Positions 9,833-18,976 of a stretch of 64,000 bases of DNA are shown here, in pieces. Each line of letters begins with the position of its first letter. The stretch's first letter is position 1. The notes beneath the pieces are model-generated. The model did not search any database. It was not told the origin of the DNA and saw only the letters and a program-made list of their open reading frames with translations. Source of the stretch: Paludisphaera borealis (GTDB lineage: Bacteria; Planctomycetota; Planctomycetia; Isosphaerales; Isosphaeraceae); contig NZ_CP019082.1 in NCBI RefSeq assembly GCF_001956985.1, forward strand, positions 2,108,001 to 2,172,000. Reading direction: 5' to 3'. Made by a program: the position numbers and the translations under genes.

Positions 9833-10585
9833 TCATGACGCGCCGCGGGGGATCACGATCCCCTGCTCTCCCCACGATCCGGGCAACGGCGCGACCAGCA
9901 CCAGCGGCGTTGAGAGCGTGGGATGCCGCACCTGCAACGACCGGGCGTGCAGCGCCACGCCCGGCGTGAACGGCCTGCGCGATCCATAGATCGCGTCGCC
10001 CAGGATCGGCATGCCGCGCGTCGCCGCCTGCACGCGCAACTGGTGCGTCCGGCCGGTCTCCGGCCAGAGCCGCAGCCAGGCGCACTTCTCAGGGCTCCGC
10101 TCGGCTTCGTCGCGGACGACCCGCGTCACCGCCCGCCGCGCGCCGCGGTCGCCTTCCCGAACCGATCGCACGACGCCCGCCTGATCGGCGGGGATCAGCC
10201 AGTCTTCCCAGACGGCCTCGGTCGACGGGAAGATCGATGAGGCCGAGGCGGGGGGAAAAGGCGCGGGCGCGTCCGCCCCCGAGGCGACCTCGACGATCGC
10301 CCAGTATTCCTTGATCGCCTGGCGCTTCTCGAACTGGGACGCCAGCCGTCGCGCGGCCTTGGGGTTCTTCGCCCAGATCAAGACGCCCGACACGGGGCGA
10401 TCGAGCCGGTGGACGATCCCCACGTAGGCCGACTCCGGGGCGGCCGGATTGAGCCGCCGCCGCACGTCCTGTTCGAGGGTCGTCTCGCCCGGCGGCGCCC
10501 AGGTTCCCTGGGTGAACTGGCCGGCCGGCTTCACGACGGCCAGGCAATGCTCGTCCTCGAATACGACGTCAAGCCCTGCGGACAT
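9833..10585 (-). CDS. RluA-family pseudouridine synthase
   Basis: Isomerises uridine to pseudouridine in rRNA or tRNA. The 250-residue protein from ATG 10585 (MSAGLDVVFEDEHCLAVVKP) shows motif II with the catalytic Asp, GIVHRLDRPVSGVLIWAK, and the downstream RluA-family motif GRTHQLRVQAATRGMPILGDAIYG. There is no S4 domain, so it is closer to RluA/RluC-minus-S4 or TruC-like short forms. An upstream in-frame TTG at 10648 would add 21 Arg-rich residues with no family match. It is two genes away from the SOD and shares no obvious operon partner except the lipoprotein immediately upstream on the same strand. The target position is not inferable. Confidence 0.88.
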   Translation of the reverse strand: MSAGLDVVFEDEHCLAVVKPAGQFTQGTWAPPGETTLEQDVRRRLNPAAPESAYVGIVHRLDRPVSGVLIWAKNPKAARRLASQFEKRQAIKEYWAIVEVASGADAPAPFPPASASSIFPSTEAVWEDWLIPADQAGVVRSVREGDRGARRAVTRVVRDEAERSPEKCAWLRLWPETGRTHQLRVQAATRGMPILGDAIYGSRRPFTPGVALHARSLQVRHPTLSTPLVLVAPLPGSWGEQGIVIPRGAS

Positions 10586-10649
10586 TGGGATTCGGCCTTC
10601 ATCTCGCGACGGTCGAGGTCGGTCAGCCCGCGCCTGTAGGGCTTTCAAG

Positions 10650-11114
10650 CTATTGAACAGGCATCGTCGCGGCCTTGTTCAACTTGGGGTCGTCGGCGAG
10701 CGTCTTGGACACCGACTGCCCGGACTCCATGAGCGAGTCGGCGATCGCGGTCGAATTGGCGCCGGCGGTGGGATCGAGGCCCGAGGTTCCCGGCGGTCCG
10801 TAGCGATTGCCGGTCGGCAGTGCGACGCCCTTGCTGCCGGGGGTGGGCGTGCCGTACTGCGGCTGACCGGTCGCGAGCCGATCGTCGGGCATGCCGCCAG
10901 GGCCGATGTTGACCGACGCGGGCATGCCTCCGGCGTTCGCCGGGTGCGGCTGCGAGCTGAACCCGACGGTCGGCGGCGCCTCGCCGGTCCGAGCGTACGG
11001 CTTGGCGGGCGGGACCTCGCTGCGCGTGCTGCGACAGCCCGAGGACAGCACGACCGTCGTTAGGAGCGCCGCTCCCATCAGTCGACACGAAGCGAAGAAA
11101 CAGGGCCGATCCAT
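10650..11114 (-). CDS. Predicted lipoprotein, unknown function
   Basis: A 154-residue protein with a lipoprotein signal peptide: basic start, hydrophobic LMGAALLTTVVL and lipobox LSSGC, so a lipidated Cys at about residue 27. The rest is low in secondary-structure-forming residues, rich in Gly, Pro, Ser and Thr (GEAPPTVGFSSQPHPANAGG, GPGGMPDDRLATGQPQYG), and looks unstructured. The only regular segment is the C-terminal ~35 residues (STAIADSLMESGQSVSKTLADD), which may form a helix. No family was recognised. It lies upstream of the pseudouridine synthase on the same strand, 64 bases from that gene's start. Confidence 0.7.
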   Translation of the reverse strand: MDRPCFFASCRLMGAALLTTVVLSSGCRSTRSEVPPAKPYARTGEAPPTVGFSSQPHPANAGGMPASVNIGPGGMPDDRLATGQPQYGTPTPGSKGVALPTGNRYGPPGTSGLDPTAGANSTAIADSLMESGQSVSKTLADDPKLNKAATMPVQ

Positions 11115-11395
11115 CGGCGTGGCCTCTCACCTGCTCGAATTCCGTTGCACCGCCCGGCTCGGGGACGTGGCCCGCACCCGGTATTCCAGTCGCTCGCCAG
11201 GAAAGACCCTGGCGAACACCGGAATTCGGGAGGCGTCCGACGAGCGAGCAGAGAGGCCCGTCGAAACCAGAAAGGGAACCGGACGCCCGGGGTTTCGCAC
11301 CGCCAGGGCGTCCGGATCATAGCCATCTTCAGACATCGGTCAAGGGCCGTCGATGAGACCGACGTGATCGACGAGGCGGCGCGCCGCCCCGCCGA

Positions 11396-12013
11396 TCAGC
11401 TCTTTGCGGCGTCGTATCGGCGACCGACTTCGTCCCAGTTGATCACGTTCCAGAAGGCCGAGACGTAGTCCGGGCGGCGGTTCTGGTACTTCAGGTAGTA
11501 AGCGTGCTCCCAGACGTCGATCCCGAGAATCGGGGTCTGGCCGTCCATGATCGGGCTGTCCTGGTTCGCGGTCGAGGTGACGGCAAGCTTGCCGTCCTTC
11601 CCCAGGGCCAGCCAGGCCCATCCCGAGCCGAACCGGGTGGCGGCCGCCTTGGCGAACGCTTCCTTGAACGCCGGGAAGCCTCCCAGCTCGGACGTGATCG
11701 CCTGCGCCAGCGCGCCCTTGGGCTCGCCGCCGCCGCCAGGGCCGATGATCTGCCAGAAGAACGAGTGGTTGGCGTGGCCGCCGCCGTTGTTGCGGACCGC
11801 CGTGCGAATCCCCTCGGGCAGCGCGTTCAGGTTCGCGATCAACGCCTCGATCGGCTTGCCCTGGTGATCAGGGTGATCCTTGAGCGCGGCGTTCAGGTTG
11901 TTGACGTAGGCCGCGTGGTGCTTGTCGTGGTGGATCTCCATCGTCTTGGCGTCGATGTGAGGCTCGAGGGCGCCGAAATCGTACGGCAGCGGGGGCAAAG
12001 TGTATTCAGCCAT
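11396..12013 (-). CDS. Superoxide dismutase, Mn/Fe family
   Basis: Converts superoxide to O2 and H2O2. The 205-residue protein from ATG 12013 (AGGAG eight bases upstream) has the N-terminal helical hairpin [16 protein letters not shown] with ligand His28, the second ligand His83 in [10 protein letters not shown], and Asp166/His170 in [26 protein letters not shown] and the following Gly-rich loop fit the Mn-type or cambialistic branch more than the classical Fe-type, but metal use cannot be fixed by eye. No signal peptide, so cytoplasmic. A further in-frame region upstream to 12142 has no similarity to the family and was excluded. Confidence 0.95.
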   Translation of the reverse strand: MAEYTLPPLPYDFGALEPHIDAKTMEIHHDKHHAAYVNNLNAALKDHPDHQGKPIEALIANLNALPEGIRTAVRNNGGGHANHSFFWQIIGPGGGGEPKGALAQAITSELGGFPAFKEAFAKAAATRFGSGWAWLALGKDGKLAVTSTANQDSPIMDGQTPILGIDVWEHAYYLKYQNRRPDYVSAFWNVINWDEVGRRYDAAKS

Positions 12014-12132
12014 GATATTCGCTCCTGGGGGACTTCCGAGCGGGTTCCATGCGGTCGGATCGACGCCCCCGGCCCGTTCGATCCGGGGGGCCGTCGATCT
12101 CTTGCGCGAGCAAGTCTTCGTTTGCTCTGCAC

Positions 12133-12161
12133 AGGCTACCACATGCCGGTCAGGCTCTCAA
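12133..12161 (-). promoter_or_regulatory. Candidate sigma70-type promoter for the SOD gene
   Basis: On the minus strand TTGAGA (12156-12161) is followed after 17 bases by TAGCCT (12133-12138), about 120 bases before the SOD start. The -35 matches 5 of 6 and the -10 only 3 of 6, so it is a weak prediction. Confidence 0.3.
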
Positions 12162-12212
12162 ACCGGCAAGTTCCACGCCGATGCGAGCCAAACTCCAGAC
12201 GCGGGGCCGACC

Positions 12213-14015
12213 TCAAACCTTGGAGGACGTCTTCATGGTGCCCGTCCAGCCCCCGGCCGTCACGAAATGCGCCGAGAATCCCGAAGCAACGACCTCCTGC
12301 CGCGCCAGCCGGGCCATGGGCTTGGCGACCACGCGAGCCACGACCTTCGGCGCCGGCTTGGGCGCGGCCTTGCCGATGTTGACCTGCCGCGGAGCGACCG
12401 GCTTGGGCGCGATCGTCAGCGTGTACGAAGCCACTGGCGCCGAATTGGGCGACTGCGTCCGCACGATGAGCGTGGCGTTGCGGGCGGCCGACACGTTCAC
12501 CACGCCGGCCCCCTGAGCGAGCACCTTGCCGCGCGTGTTGTAAACCACGATCGTGGTTCCCGCCGCGGTGAACTGCAAACTCCCCCCGGTCGACGTCTGG
12601 AACGTGAAATAATCCAGGTCCGAGCCCGTATTCAGGTTCAGTCCGTAAACCGTCCCCTGGCTGACCTTGCCCAGCCGCGATGCGGTGCTGAACGTGTCGT
12701 TGGGTTCGAGCCGATCCGGGGCCACGTAGTTCGTCTGCGACGGGTAGACCGGCGCTGGAATCGTGACCGGAGCCGTGACCGGGGGGGTGACCGGGGGGGT
12801 GACCGGAATCGTCACCGGAGGCGTGACCGGGACCGACGTGGCCGGAGCCGGCGCCGGCGCCGTCGGTTTGCCCGACAGGGTCACCGAGAGCTGATAAGCG
12901 CCAGTATCGAAGACGTCGCCGGTGGCGCCCGTGACCGCGATGAAATAGCGCTGACCGGCCGTGACGGACTTCATGGCGGCCGACACGTCGTCTCCCCAGG
13001 CGGTGGGATTGGCCGCCTGTCCCAGAACATTGCCGGCCGCGTCGTAGACGGTGATCTTGGGACTGAGAAGGCTGAGGTTGGAGGCCGACGCCGTCGCCTG
13101 CCACGAGCCCGAGGCGTAGTTCGGCGCCACGAAACTGAACCACTCGACGTCGCCGATCTTCGTGAGCGAGGCCGAGGACGCCGTGCTTGTGCTCGCCGAG
13201 ACCAGCATCGGGCTCAAGTCGATCGGCACCGAAGAGCTGAGCCCGTACCCTTTGCTCTGATAGACGTCAAGCTGCCGCGCGCCGTAGATGGCCTGGATTC
13301 CGGCGATGTCGCCGGCGGCCAGCGTGGTGCGGACCCCTTGATAGGTTCCGTTCATGACCTCCACCGGATTCGTGGAATGGTCCAGTCCCAGCGAGTGCCC
13401 GGTCTCGTGGAGCATCACGCTGTACAGGTCGTAATCGCCGCCGCCGACTTTGTACTTGAGGCTGGTGTTGATCTGCACGTCGCCCGCGATCGTCCAACCC
13501 TGGGGAGGGGGGAACGCGGTGGCCGCGAGCGTGGTCTGGTTGTTGGCGTACGCGTAGCCTCCGAACCGGATGTCGCCGAATCGTGGGTCGCCCTGGGAAA
13601 GTCCTCGCGTATCCTCGTCGTAAGGGCCGTCGGCGACCTGAACGATGTTGATGTTGGCCACCGACTGCCAGGTCGCCAGGGCCCGGGCGATCTGCCGCTG
13701 CCACACGCCGTTCGAGCCGATGGTCGAGTTGAAGTAGGCGTTCAGCGTGTTCGTGCCGTGCCCCCAGTAGACGCCGTCGGGGGCGATGCTGTAAGTGATT
13801 CGGGCCGGGTTGGACCATTGGTAGCCGGTGAGCACGTAGTCGCCCGTCGCCATCAACGCGCGTTCTTCGAGCGGCTCACAGCACGGCCTGGTCGTCTTCG
13901 ACCGCTTCTCTCCTCGTCTCGACCGAACACGCTCCCTGAGCCCAAAACGAAATCCGCCATCCTTGCACCTGATTCCGGCCTGCTCTCCGAGCAGCCCTTG
14001 GGGAAACCCAAACAT
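12213..14015 (-). CDS. Secreted matrixin-like (M10) metalloprotease with C-terminal pre-peptidase-type domains
   Basis: The 600-residue protein starts at ATG 14015 with a GGAG site seven bases upstream. The N-terminus is basic and leads to CEPLEERALMA, the LExR-type motif of planctomycete exported proteins. The protease domain (about 60-250) has the zinc site HETGHSLGLDH at 203-213 and a Met-turn VMNGTY at 220-225, as in matrixins and other metzincins. Two beta-rich domains follow, of the bacterial pre-peptidase C-terminal type (VEWFSFVAPNY...; DYFTFQTSTGGSLQF), joined by a PVTPPVTIPVT-type repeat linker at about 395-420. The C-terminal tail is basic. The role is presumably extracellular protein degradation or processing. 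It lies 200 bases upstream of the SOD gene on the same strand. Confidence 0.85.
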   Translation of the reverse strand: MFGFPQGLLGEQAGIRCKDGGFRFGLRERVRSRRGEKRSKTTRPCCEPLEERALMATGDYVLTGYQWSNPARITYSIAPDGVYWGHGTNTLNAYFNSTIGSNGVWQRQIARALATWQSVANINIVQVADGPYDEDTRGLSQGDPRFGDIRFGGYAYANNQTTLAATAFPPPQGWTIAGDVQINTSLKYKVGGGDYDLYSVMLHETGHSLGLDHSTNPVEVMNGTYQGVRTTLAAGDIAGIQAIYGARQLDVYQSKGYGLSSSVPIDLSPMLVSASTSTASSASLTKIGDVEWFSFVAPNYASGSWQATASASNLSLLSPKITVYDAAGNVLGQAANPTAWGDDVSAAMKSVTAGQRYFIAVTGATGDVFDTGAYQLSVTLSGKPTAPAPAPATSVPVTPPVTIPVTPPVTPPVTAPVTIPAPVYPSQTNYVAPDRLEPNDTFSTASRLGKVSQGTVYGLNLNTGSDLDYFTFQTSTGGSLQFTAAGTTIVVYNTRGKVLAQGAGVVNVSAARNATLIVRTQSPNSAPVASYTLTIAPKPVAPRQVNIGKAAPKPAPKVVARVVAKPMARLARQEVVASGFSAHFVTAGGWTGTMKTSSKV

Positions 14016-14651
14016 GGTGCACTCCGGTCTTCGGTTGGGCGCGCCGGAAGGTCGGAGCCGATCCGGCCGAACCTCCCGTCCTGTGTCGCCTTCATTCCGC
14101 TCGATCCTCCGTGAGCCAAAACTCCTGTTTCCCGATGCAACGGGAGCTCATCCTGATCCGGCTCTCGAAACAGTCCGCACCCCGAGCGCCTCGACCGAGA
14201 AGAACCCGGTCGAGCCCCGGAGACGAACCGTCCGTGGACCGTACCGACGATGCCGACGAGAACCGTAAGGGCGCTTGCGTCGGCCGTGTCGTACGGACCA
14301 GTTATTCCACCGGATACCTGAAAACTAGGGCGCACTTCCAGAAGTTTCTTGGAGAAACGCCGGTCGAAACCCGGGATAGGCCGGACAGACCGACTTCGAC
14401 CCGTTCCGGCTCGCACGACTGGGAGGGTTGCGCCGATAGCGCGGGCGAAACTCGCCGCGCGCGTCGATTTTTCCCTCAAGTTCTTCACCAAACGCCGCGC
14501 TGCGATCCGACCCCCGTCGAGGCCGTCCGACGAGGCGTTTCGGCCGAGGCTCGCCGACGTCTTGCCCGCCGGGTTCTAGGCCGGTAGCGTGGATGCGAAC
14601 TGAGACCCAGGCCGAGACCCAAGATCCGACCACGAGACAGGGAGCGAGAAC
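14016..14651. other. Divergent intergenic region of 636 bases, no gene seen
   Basis: It separates the protease (minus) from the esterase (plus). Short open frames on both strands lack similarity, plausible starts or sensible composition. No repeat of the dispersed family, tRNA-like fold or clear promoter was seen. Confidence 0.4.
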
Positions 14652-16727
14652 ATGAGAGCCTTCCAAGGTTCGGACGCGGCCCGAGAGCAATACCCTGCGT
14701 TCGTCAGGGACTCAGCGCCGAGCGCCCGGCGGCCGACTGTCGCTCCGTCGACTCTGGCCGGCTGGGACGCGCGTCTCCGCGCCGTGGCGGACGGCTTGCG
14801 CGACTCGTTCGGTCAGGTTCCCGACCACCCTTGCGACCTGGAACCCGAGATCCTCGGCGTGCTCACGAGGCCCGGGTACGTCATCGAACGGCTGACTTTC
14901 CAGAGCCGTCCCGGGGTCCGTGTGACGGCGAATCTCTACCGTCCCGAGCGGGTCGACGGCCGGGCGGCGGGCGTTCTCAGCGTCCACGGACATTGGAAGT
15001 GGGCGCGGATCGATCCGGTCGTCCAGACGCGGTGCATCGGACTGGCCCAACTCGGCTACGTCTGCCTTTGCGTCGACGCCTTCGGAGCCGGCGAGCGGGC
15101 CGTCGCGCCCGGTCCCGGCACGTACCACGGCGGACTTCTGGGCGCCTCGCTCTGGTCGGCGGACGTCCCCTTGATCGGCCTACAGGTCTACGACAACCGC
15201 CGAGCCGTCGACTACCTGATCTCCCGCCCCGAAGTCGATCCGACCCAGCTCGCGATCACCGGGGCGTCGGGCGGCGGCAACCAGTCGCTGTACGCCGGGG
15301 CGACCGACGACCGGTTCAAGGCCGTGGTTCCGGTCTGCGGCGTCGGAACCTACGAGGCCTACCTGCAAGCGGCCTGCTGCGTCTGCGAGGTCAATCCCGG
15401 CGGCCTGTCCTACGGACTGACCGGCGACCTGCTGGCGATGATCGCCCCCCGCGCGCTGCTGGTGATCAGCGCCTCCCACGACGCCCGCCAGTTCAGCGTC
15501 GAAGAGGCGGCCAAGAGCCTCGCTTACGCCCGCTCGCGGTTCCACCTGCTCAACGCCGACGATCGCGTCCGGCACCTGTCGATCGAGTCCGGCCACGATT
15601 ACAACAAGCAAATGCGTGAGGCCATGTACGGCTGGCTCGACCGCTGGCTGCGCGGCCGGGGCGATGGCTCGCCGGTTCCCGAACCCGAAATCCATCCCGA
15701 AGATCCGGCCGACCTCCGCTGCTATCCCGACGCCGCGTCCCGGCCGGCTTCGGTCGTCACGATTCCCGTCTTCGCTCACCGCGAGAGCCTGGCCCGGCTC
15801 GCGGCGCTCCCCCCGGTGCCCGACCACCGCCAGGCCTGGGAAGCCGAGGCGATCCGAATCAAGGCCATGCTCCGCGATCACGTTCTCGGCGGCCTTCCGG
15901 TCGTCCGCCCTCCGCTCCCCATCGTGGCGCGGGACGCCAAAGAAGACCTGCTGACTATCGAGACGACGACCGAAGCCGGCCTCACCCTGACCGGCTTGTT
16001 CTTCACTCCCAAGCCGGGCGCGACCTCGCGCGGGACAGCCATCGTGATCCAGCATAGTGACCTGGAGCCCGCAACGGCCCGCGAGCGCTGCAAGCCCTGG
16101 ATCGATGCCGGCTATGCGGCCTGCTGCGTCGAATTGCGGGCCACCGGCAAGCGAAAGCCGAACACCCCCGCCGTGGCCGGCGCCGCCGACCACGATGAAG
16201 CCGAGTGGGCCGTGTGGCTCGGCCGTCCGCTGCTCGGTCAATGGGTCTGGGACGTTCTCCAGTGGATCGAGGTCGTTTCCTCCCTGGTGAAGAACCCTCC
16301 CAAGAACCTTGGGCCGACCGTCGCCGGCGCTCCGCTGGTCCTGGACGCGACCGGCCCGATCGGCCTCGCGCCTATCCTGGCGGGCGCGTTCGACGCCCGC
16401 GTTCAGACCGTCTGCGTCGACCACGGCCTGGTCAGTTATGCGCCTCCGAACGCATCGGCCTGGAGTGGAATCCCAATGGGGCTGATCGCCCCCAAGCTCT
16501 TGCGATACGGCGACATCGGAACCCTCGGGGCGCTTCTGGCTCCGCGCCGGCTGGTCGTGATCGGCGGGGTTGAGACGACCGGCGAGGCGGCCTCCGAGGA
16601 GCGTCTGAAGGCCGCGTTCGCGTTCACGAAATCGGTCTACGGGCTCTTTTCCGCCAACGACTCGCTCGAACTGGCGACTTCGCGAGCGGCGTCCGGCCTG
16701 CTTCCTCGCGCCGGGGCCGGCGGGTAA
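14652..16727 (+). CDS. Two-domain alpha/beta hydrolase, acetyl-xylan-esterase-like
   Basis: 691 residues from ATG 14652, with AGGGAGCGAG upstream. The N-terminal half is an alpha/beta hydrolase of the acetyl xylan esterase/dienelactone hydrolase kind: oxyanion strand GVLSVHGHW, nucleophile elbow GASGGGN with Ser206, then ASHDARQF with Asp277 and ESGHDYN with His315 as the probable triad. The C-terminal half (about 390-690) repeats the fold topology (TGLFFTPKPG, AIVIQHSD, GYAACCVELRATGKRKP) but the nucleophile elbow is replaced by LDATGPIGLAP, which has no Ser, so it is probably inactive. No signal peptide was seen. The substrate is likely an acylated sugar or another ester. Confidence 0.8.
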   Translation: MRAFQGSDAAREQYPAFVRDSAPSARRPTVAPSTLAGWDARLRAVADGLRDSFGQVPDHPCDLEPEILGVLTRPGYVIERLTFQSRPGVRVTANLYRPERVDGRAAGVLSVHGHWKWARIDPVVQTRCIGLAQLGYVCLCVDAFGAGERAVAPGPGTYHGGLLGASLWSADVPLIGLQVYDNRRAVDYLISRPEVDPTQLAITGASGGGNQSLYAGATDDRFKAVVPVCGVGTYEAYLQAACCVCEVNPGGLSYGLTGDLLAMIAPRALLVISASHDARQFSVEEAAKSLAYARSRFHLLNADDRVRHLSIESGHDYNKQMREAMYGWLDRWLRGRGDGSPVPEPEIHPEDPADLRCYPDAASRPASVVTIPVFAHRESLARLAALPPVPDHRQAWEAEAIRIKAMLRDHVLGGLPVVRPPLPIVARDAKEDLLTIETTTEAGLTLTGLFFTPKPGATSRGTAIVIQHSDLEPATARERCKPWIDAGYAACCVELRATGKRKPNTPAVAGAADHDEAEWAVWLGRPLLGQWVWDVLQWIEVVSSLVKNPPKNLGPTVAGAPLVLDATGPIGLAPILAGAFDARVQTVCVDHGLVSYAPPNASAWSGIPMGLIAPKLLRYGDIGTLGALLAPRRLVVIGGVETTGEAASEERLKAAFAFTKSVYGLFSANDSLELATSRAASGLLPRAGAGG

Positions 16728-16966
16728 TCGGAGCTTCGCCCGGAGAACCAGGTACGAGAAAAAGGATTTCGACGCTCTTCATGAGTGAGATTCCGTGTTG
16801 TCGCGCGTTGACGGCCACGGACGCCGACCGATAATGAAAGGAATCTCACTCGCATGGCGTCGCCGCCGTCCCTCTGGGCGTGACGTAGACGACGAGAGAG
16901 TCCTTGCGCGGGCCGGAACGATTGCAAGTTTTCTTGCCGAGACGATCGCATTTCTTCGGATGACCT

Positions 16967-18961
16967 ATGCAAAACCACGCGAGCGCAGGCTCTCCGATCA
17001 TTATCGAAACGCCGAAACAGCGACGATCTATGTCCAAATGGTTGACCATCCTGGCGGCCGTCGCCGTGGTCTGCGGCTCGACATGGGCGTGGCAACAGGG
17101 TTTTCGGCCGTCGATGAACTACTTCGAGAGCCCGATCCGGCTCAGCCTGGTCGAGGTGGATCGCGGTGACATCGTGCTGCTCGTCGTCGAGAACGGCAGC
17201 CTCGAAAGCGCCAGCGACGCGACGGTCAAGTGCCAGGTCGAAGCGCTCGTCGGCCAGGTGGGCGGGACGACCGGAGCCGGGGGCGCCGGCGGCGCGGGCG
17301 GGCGTGGCGGCGGCACGACGTCGGGGGCCAGCGGCAAGGCGGCGTCGGGCGGAGGAAGCCCGCAGGCCGCCGCGCCCGTCGCCACCAAGAGCAAGAGCGC
17401 CCGCGGCGCGTCGGGAGCGTCGTCTAAGACCCAGAGTTCCGGATCGACGAGTGGCTCGGGATCAGCGAGCGGCTCGGGATCGGCCAGCGGCGCGGCTTCG
17501 TCCAGCGCGTCGGCGACCTCCAGCTCGACAGCGGCCACGACGACGACGGGCAGTGTCAAACCGGTGATCCGCAGCTTCACCTACATGGTCACGCCGCACG
17601 TTCCGCTCAAGCCCGCGACCTCGACCGGCGGCGGCGCATCCACGACGGCGACCGCCTCCGCGACGACGACGCGGACCGGCGGCGGTGGCGGAGGAGGCGG
17701 ACGCGGCGGCGGCGGACGGGGCAGCACCAACGGAATGGATCAGGAGAAGCCCGGCTCGACCCGAATCATCTCGATCCTGCGCGAGGGGACGAAAGTCAAG
17801 AAGGGGGAGATCGTCTGCGAACTCGACGCGTCGGCCTTCCGCGACGAGTTGAAGGTGCAAAAGATCCGCCACCTCCAAGCCCAATCGTGGGTCGAGCAGG
17901 CCAGCGCGATCCTTGAGGTCAACAAGATCACCCTTCGCGAGTACCGCGACGGCATCTATCCCCAGGATCTTCAGCTCATTCGTCAGTACATCCAGACGTG
18001 TCAGATCGAATACGACATCGCCGCTCGCAATTACACGTGGTCGAGCGAGATGATGAAGAAGGGCCTCCGCGCCCGTTCTCAGGTGATCGCCGACGAACTC
18101 AACGTCCAGCAGACCCTGATCGCCCTCAACGAGGCCAAGGGGATGCTGGAACGGCTCGAAAAATTCACCGGCCCGAAGCTCATCAAATCGCTCGAAGCCA
18201 AGCTGGCGTCGATCCTCACCGACAAGCTGGCGCAGGATTCGAGCTTCGCGCTTGAGACCGAGCGGTTGCACCGCCTTGAGAAGAACCTGGCGGCCTGCAC
18301 CCTTCGAGCTCCGGACGACGGCGTCGTGGTTTACGTCAACCAGGCCAACGGCTGGGGACGCGTCGAATCGGCGATCGAGGAAGGCGTCACCGTTCGCCAG
18401 GATCAGCCCATCTTCCAGCTTCCCGACCCCAGGCGGCTGCGGGTCAAAGTCCGGATCAACGAGACCAAGGTCGCACAGATTCGCCCGGGTCAAGACTGCC
18501 AGATCGTCATCGACGCCTTCCCGGATCGCAAGCTGGTCGGCAAGGTCACCGACGTGACGGCGATCGCGACGCCCGTCAACGGGCCGTTCTCCGACGTCCG
18601 CGTGTACTTCGCGCTGGTCTCGATCGAGCAGGGTTTCGCCGATCTCCGCCCCGGCCTGAGCGCCGAGGTGAGCTTCCTCAGCGATCAGCGTTCGCAGGTC
18701 GACCGCGTGCCGCTCGCCGCGATTCGCGAGGTCGGTGGGGAATCGTTCGTCGCCATCCCGGATCGCTCGCCTGCCGCCAAGCCGCAAACGCCTTATCGCT
18801 GGCAGAAGGTTGAACTCGGCCTCAGCGGCCCCGACTACGTCGAGGTGCTCTCGGGCGTCCGCCAGGGCGACCGCGTGGTCGCCGACGCGCTCACTCTCGA
18901 AGCCCCGGAGCCGTCGGCCGTGTCGGCTGCGTCCTCCCCTGTCGCGTCGCTCTCGCCCTGA
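16967..18961 (+). CDS. Second HlyD/MacA-type adaptor with a ~165-residue low-complexity insert
   Basis: 664 residues from ATG 16967. A membrane helix at 24-43 (KWLTILAAVAVVCGSTWAW) is followed by the first barrel-sandwich strand (DIVLLVVENGSLESASDATV), and then by residues ~96-262, almost entirely Gly, Ser, Ala and Thr (GSGSASGSGSASG, GGGGGGGRGGGG). Only after this insert does the lipoyl half appear (STRIISILREGTKVKKGEIV), then coiled coil, second lipoyl half (APDDGVVVYVNQANGWG) and beta-barrel regions (LRPGLSAEVSFLSDQRSQVD). The paralogue at 4789-6693 has the same parts without the insert. No ABC or RND partner is adjacent, so it may work with a transporter elsewhere. Confidence 0.8.
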   Translation: MQNHASAGSPIIIETPKQRRSMSKWLTILAAVAVVCGSTWAWQQGFRPSMNYFESPIRLSLVEVDRGDIVLLVVENGSLESASDATVKCQVEALVGQVGGTTGAGGAGGAGGRGGGTTSGASGKAASGGGSPQAAAPVATKSKSARGASGASSKTQSSGSTSGSGSASGSGSASGAASSSASATSSSTAATTTTGSVKPVIRSFTYMVTPHVPLKPATSTGGGASTTATASATTTRTGGGGGGGGRGGGGRGSTNGMDQEKPGSTRIISILREGTKVKKGEIVCELDASAFRDELKVQKIRHLQAQSWVEQASAILEVNKITLREYRDGIYPQDLQLIRQYIQTCQIEYDIAARNYTWSSEMMKKGLRARSQVIADELNVQQTLIALNEAKGMLERLEKFTGPKLIKSLEAKLASILTDKLAQDSSFALETERLHRLEKNLAACTLRAPDDGVVVYVNQANGWGRVESAIEEGVTVRQDQPIFQLPDPRRLRVKVRINETKVAQIRPGQDCQIVIDAFPDRKLVGKVTDVTAIATPVNGPFSDVRVYFALVSIEQGFADLRPGLSAEVSFLSDQRSQVDRVPLAAIREVGGESFVAIPDRSPAAKPQTPYRWQKVELGLSGPDYVEVLSGVRQGDRVVADALTLEAPEPSAVSAASSPVASLSP

Positions 18962-18976
18962 CCCGAGCCCGGTCGG

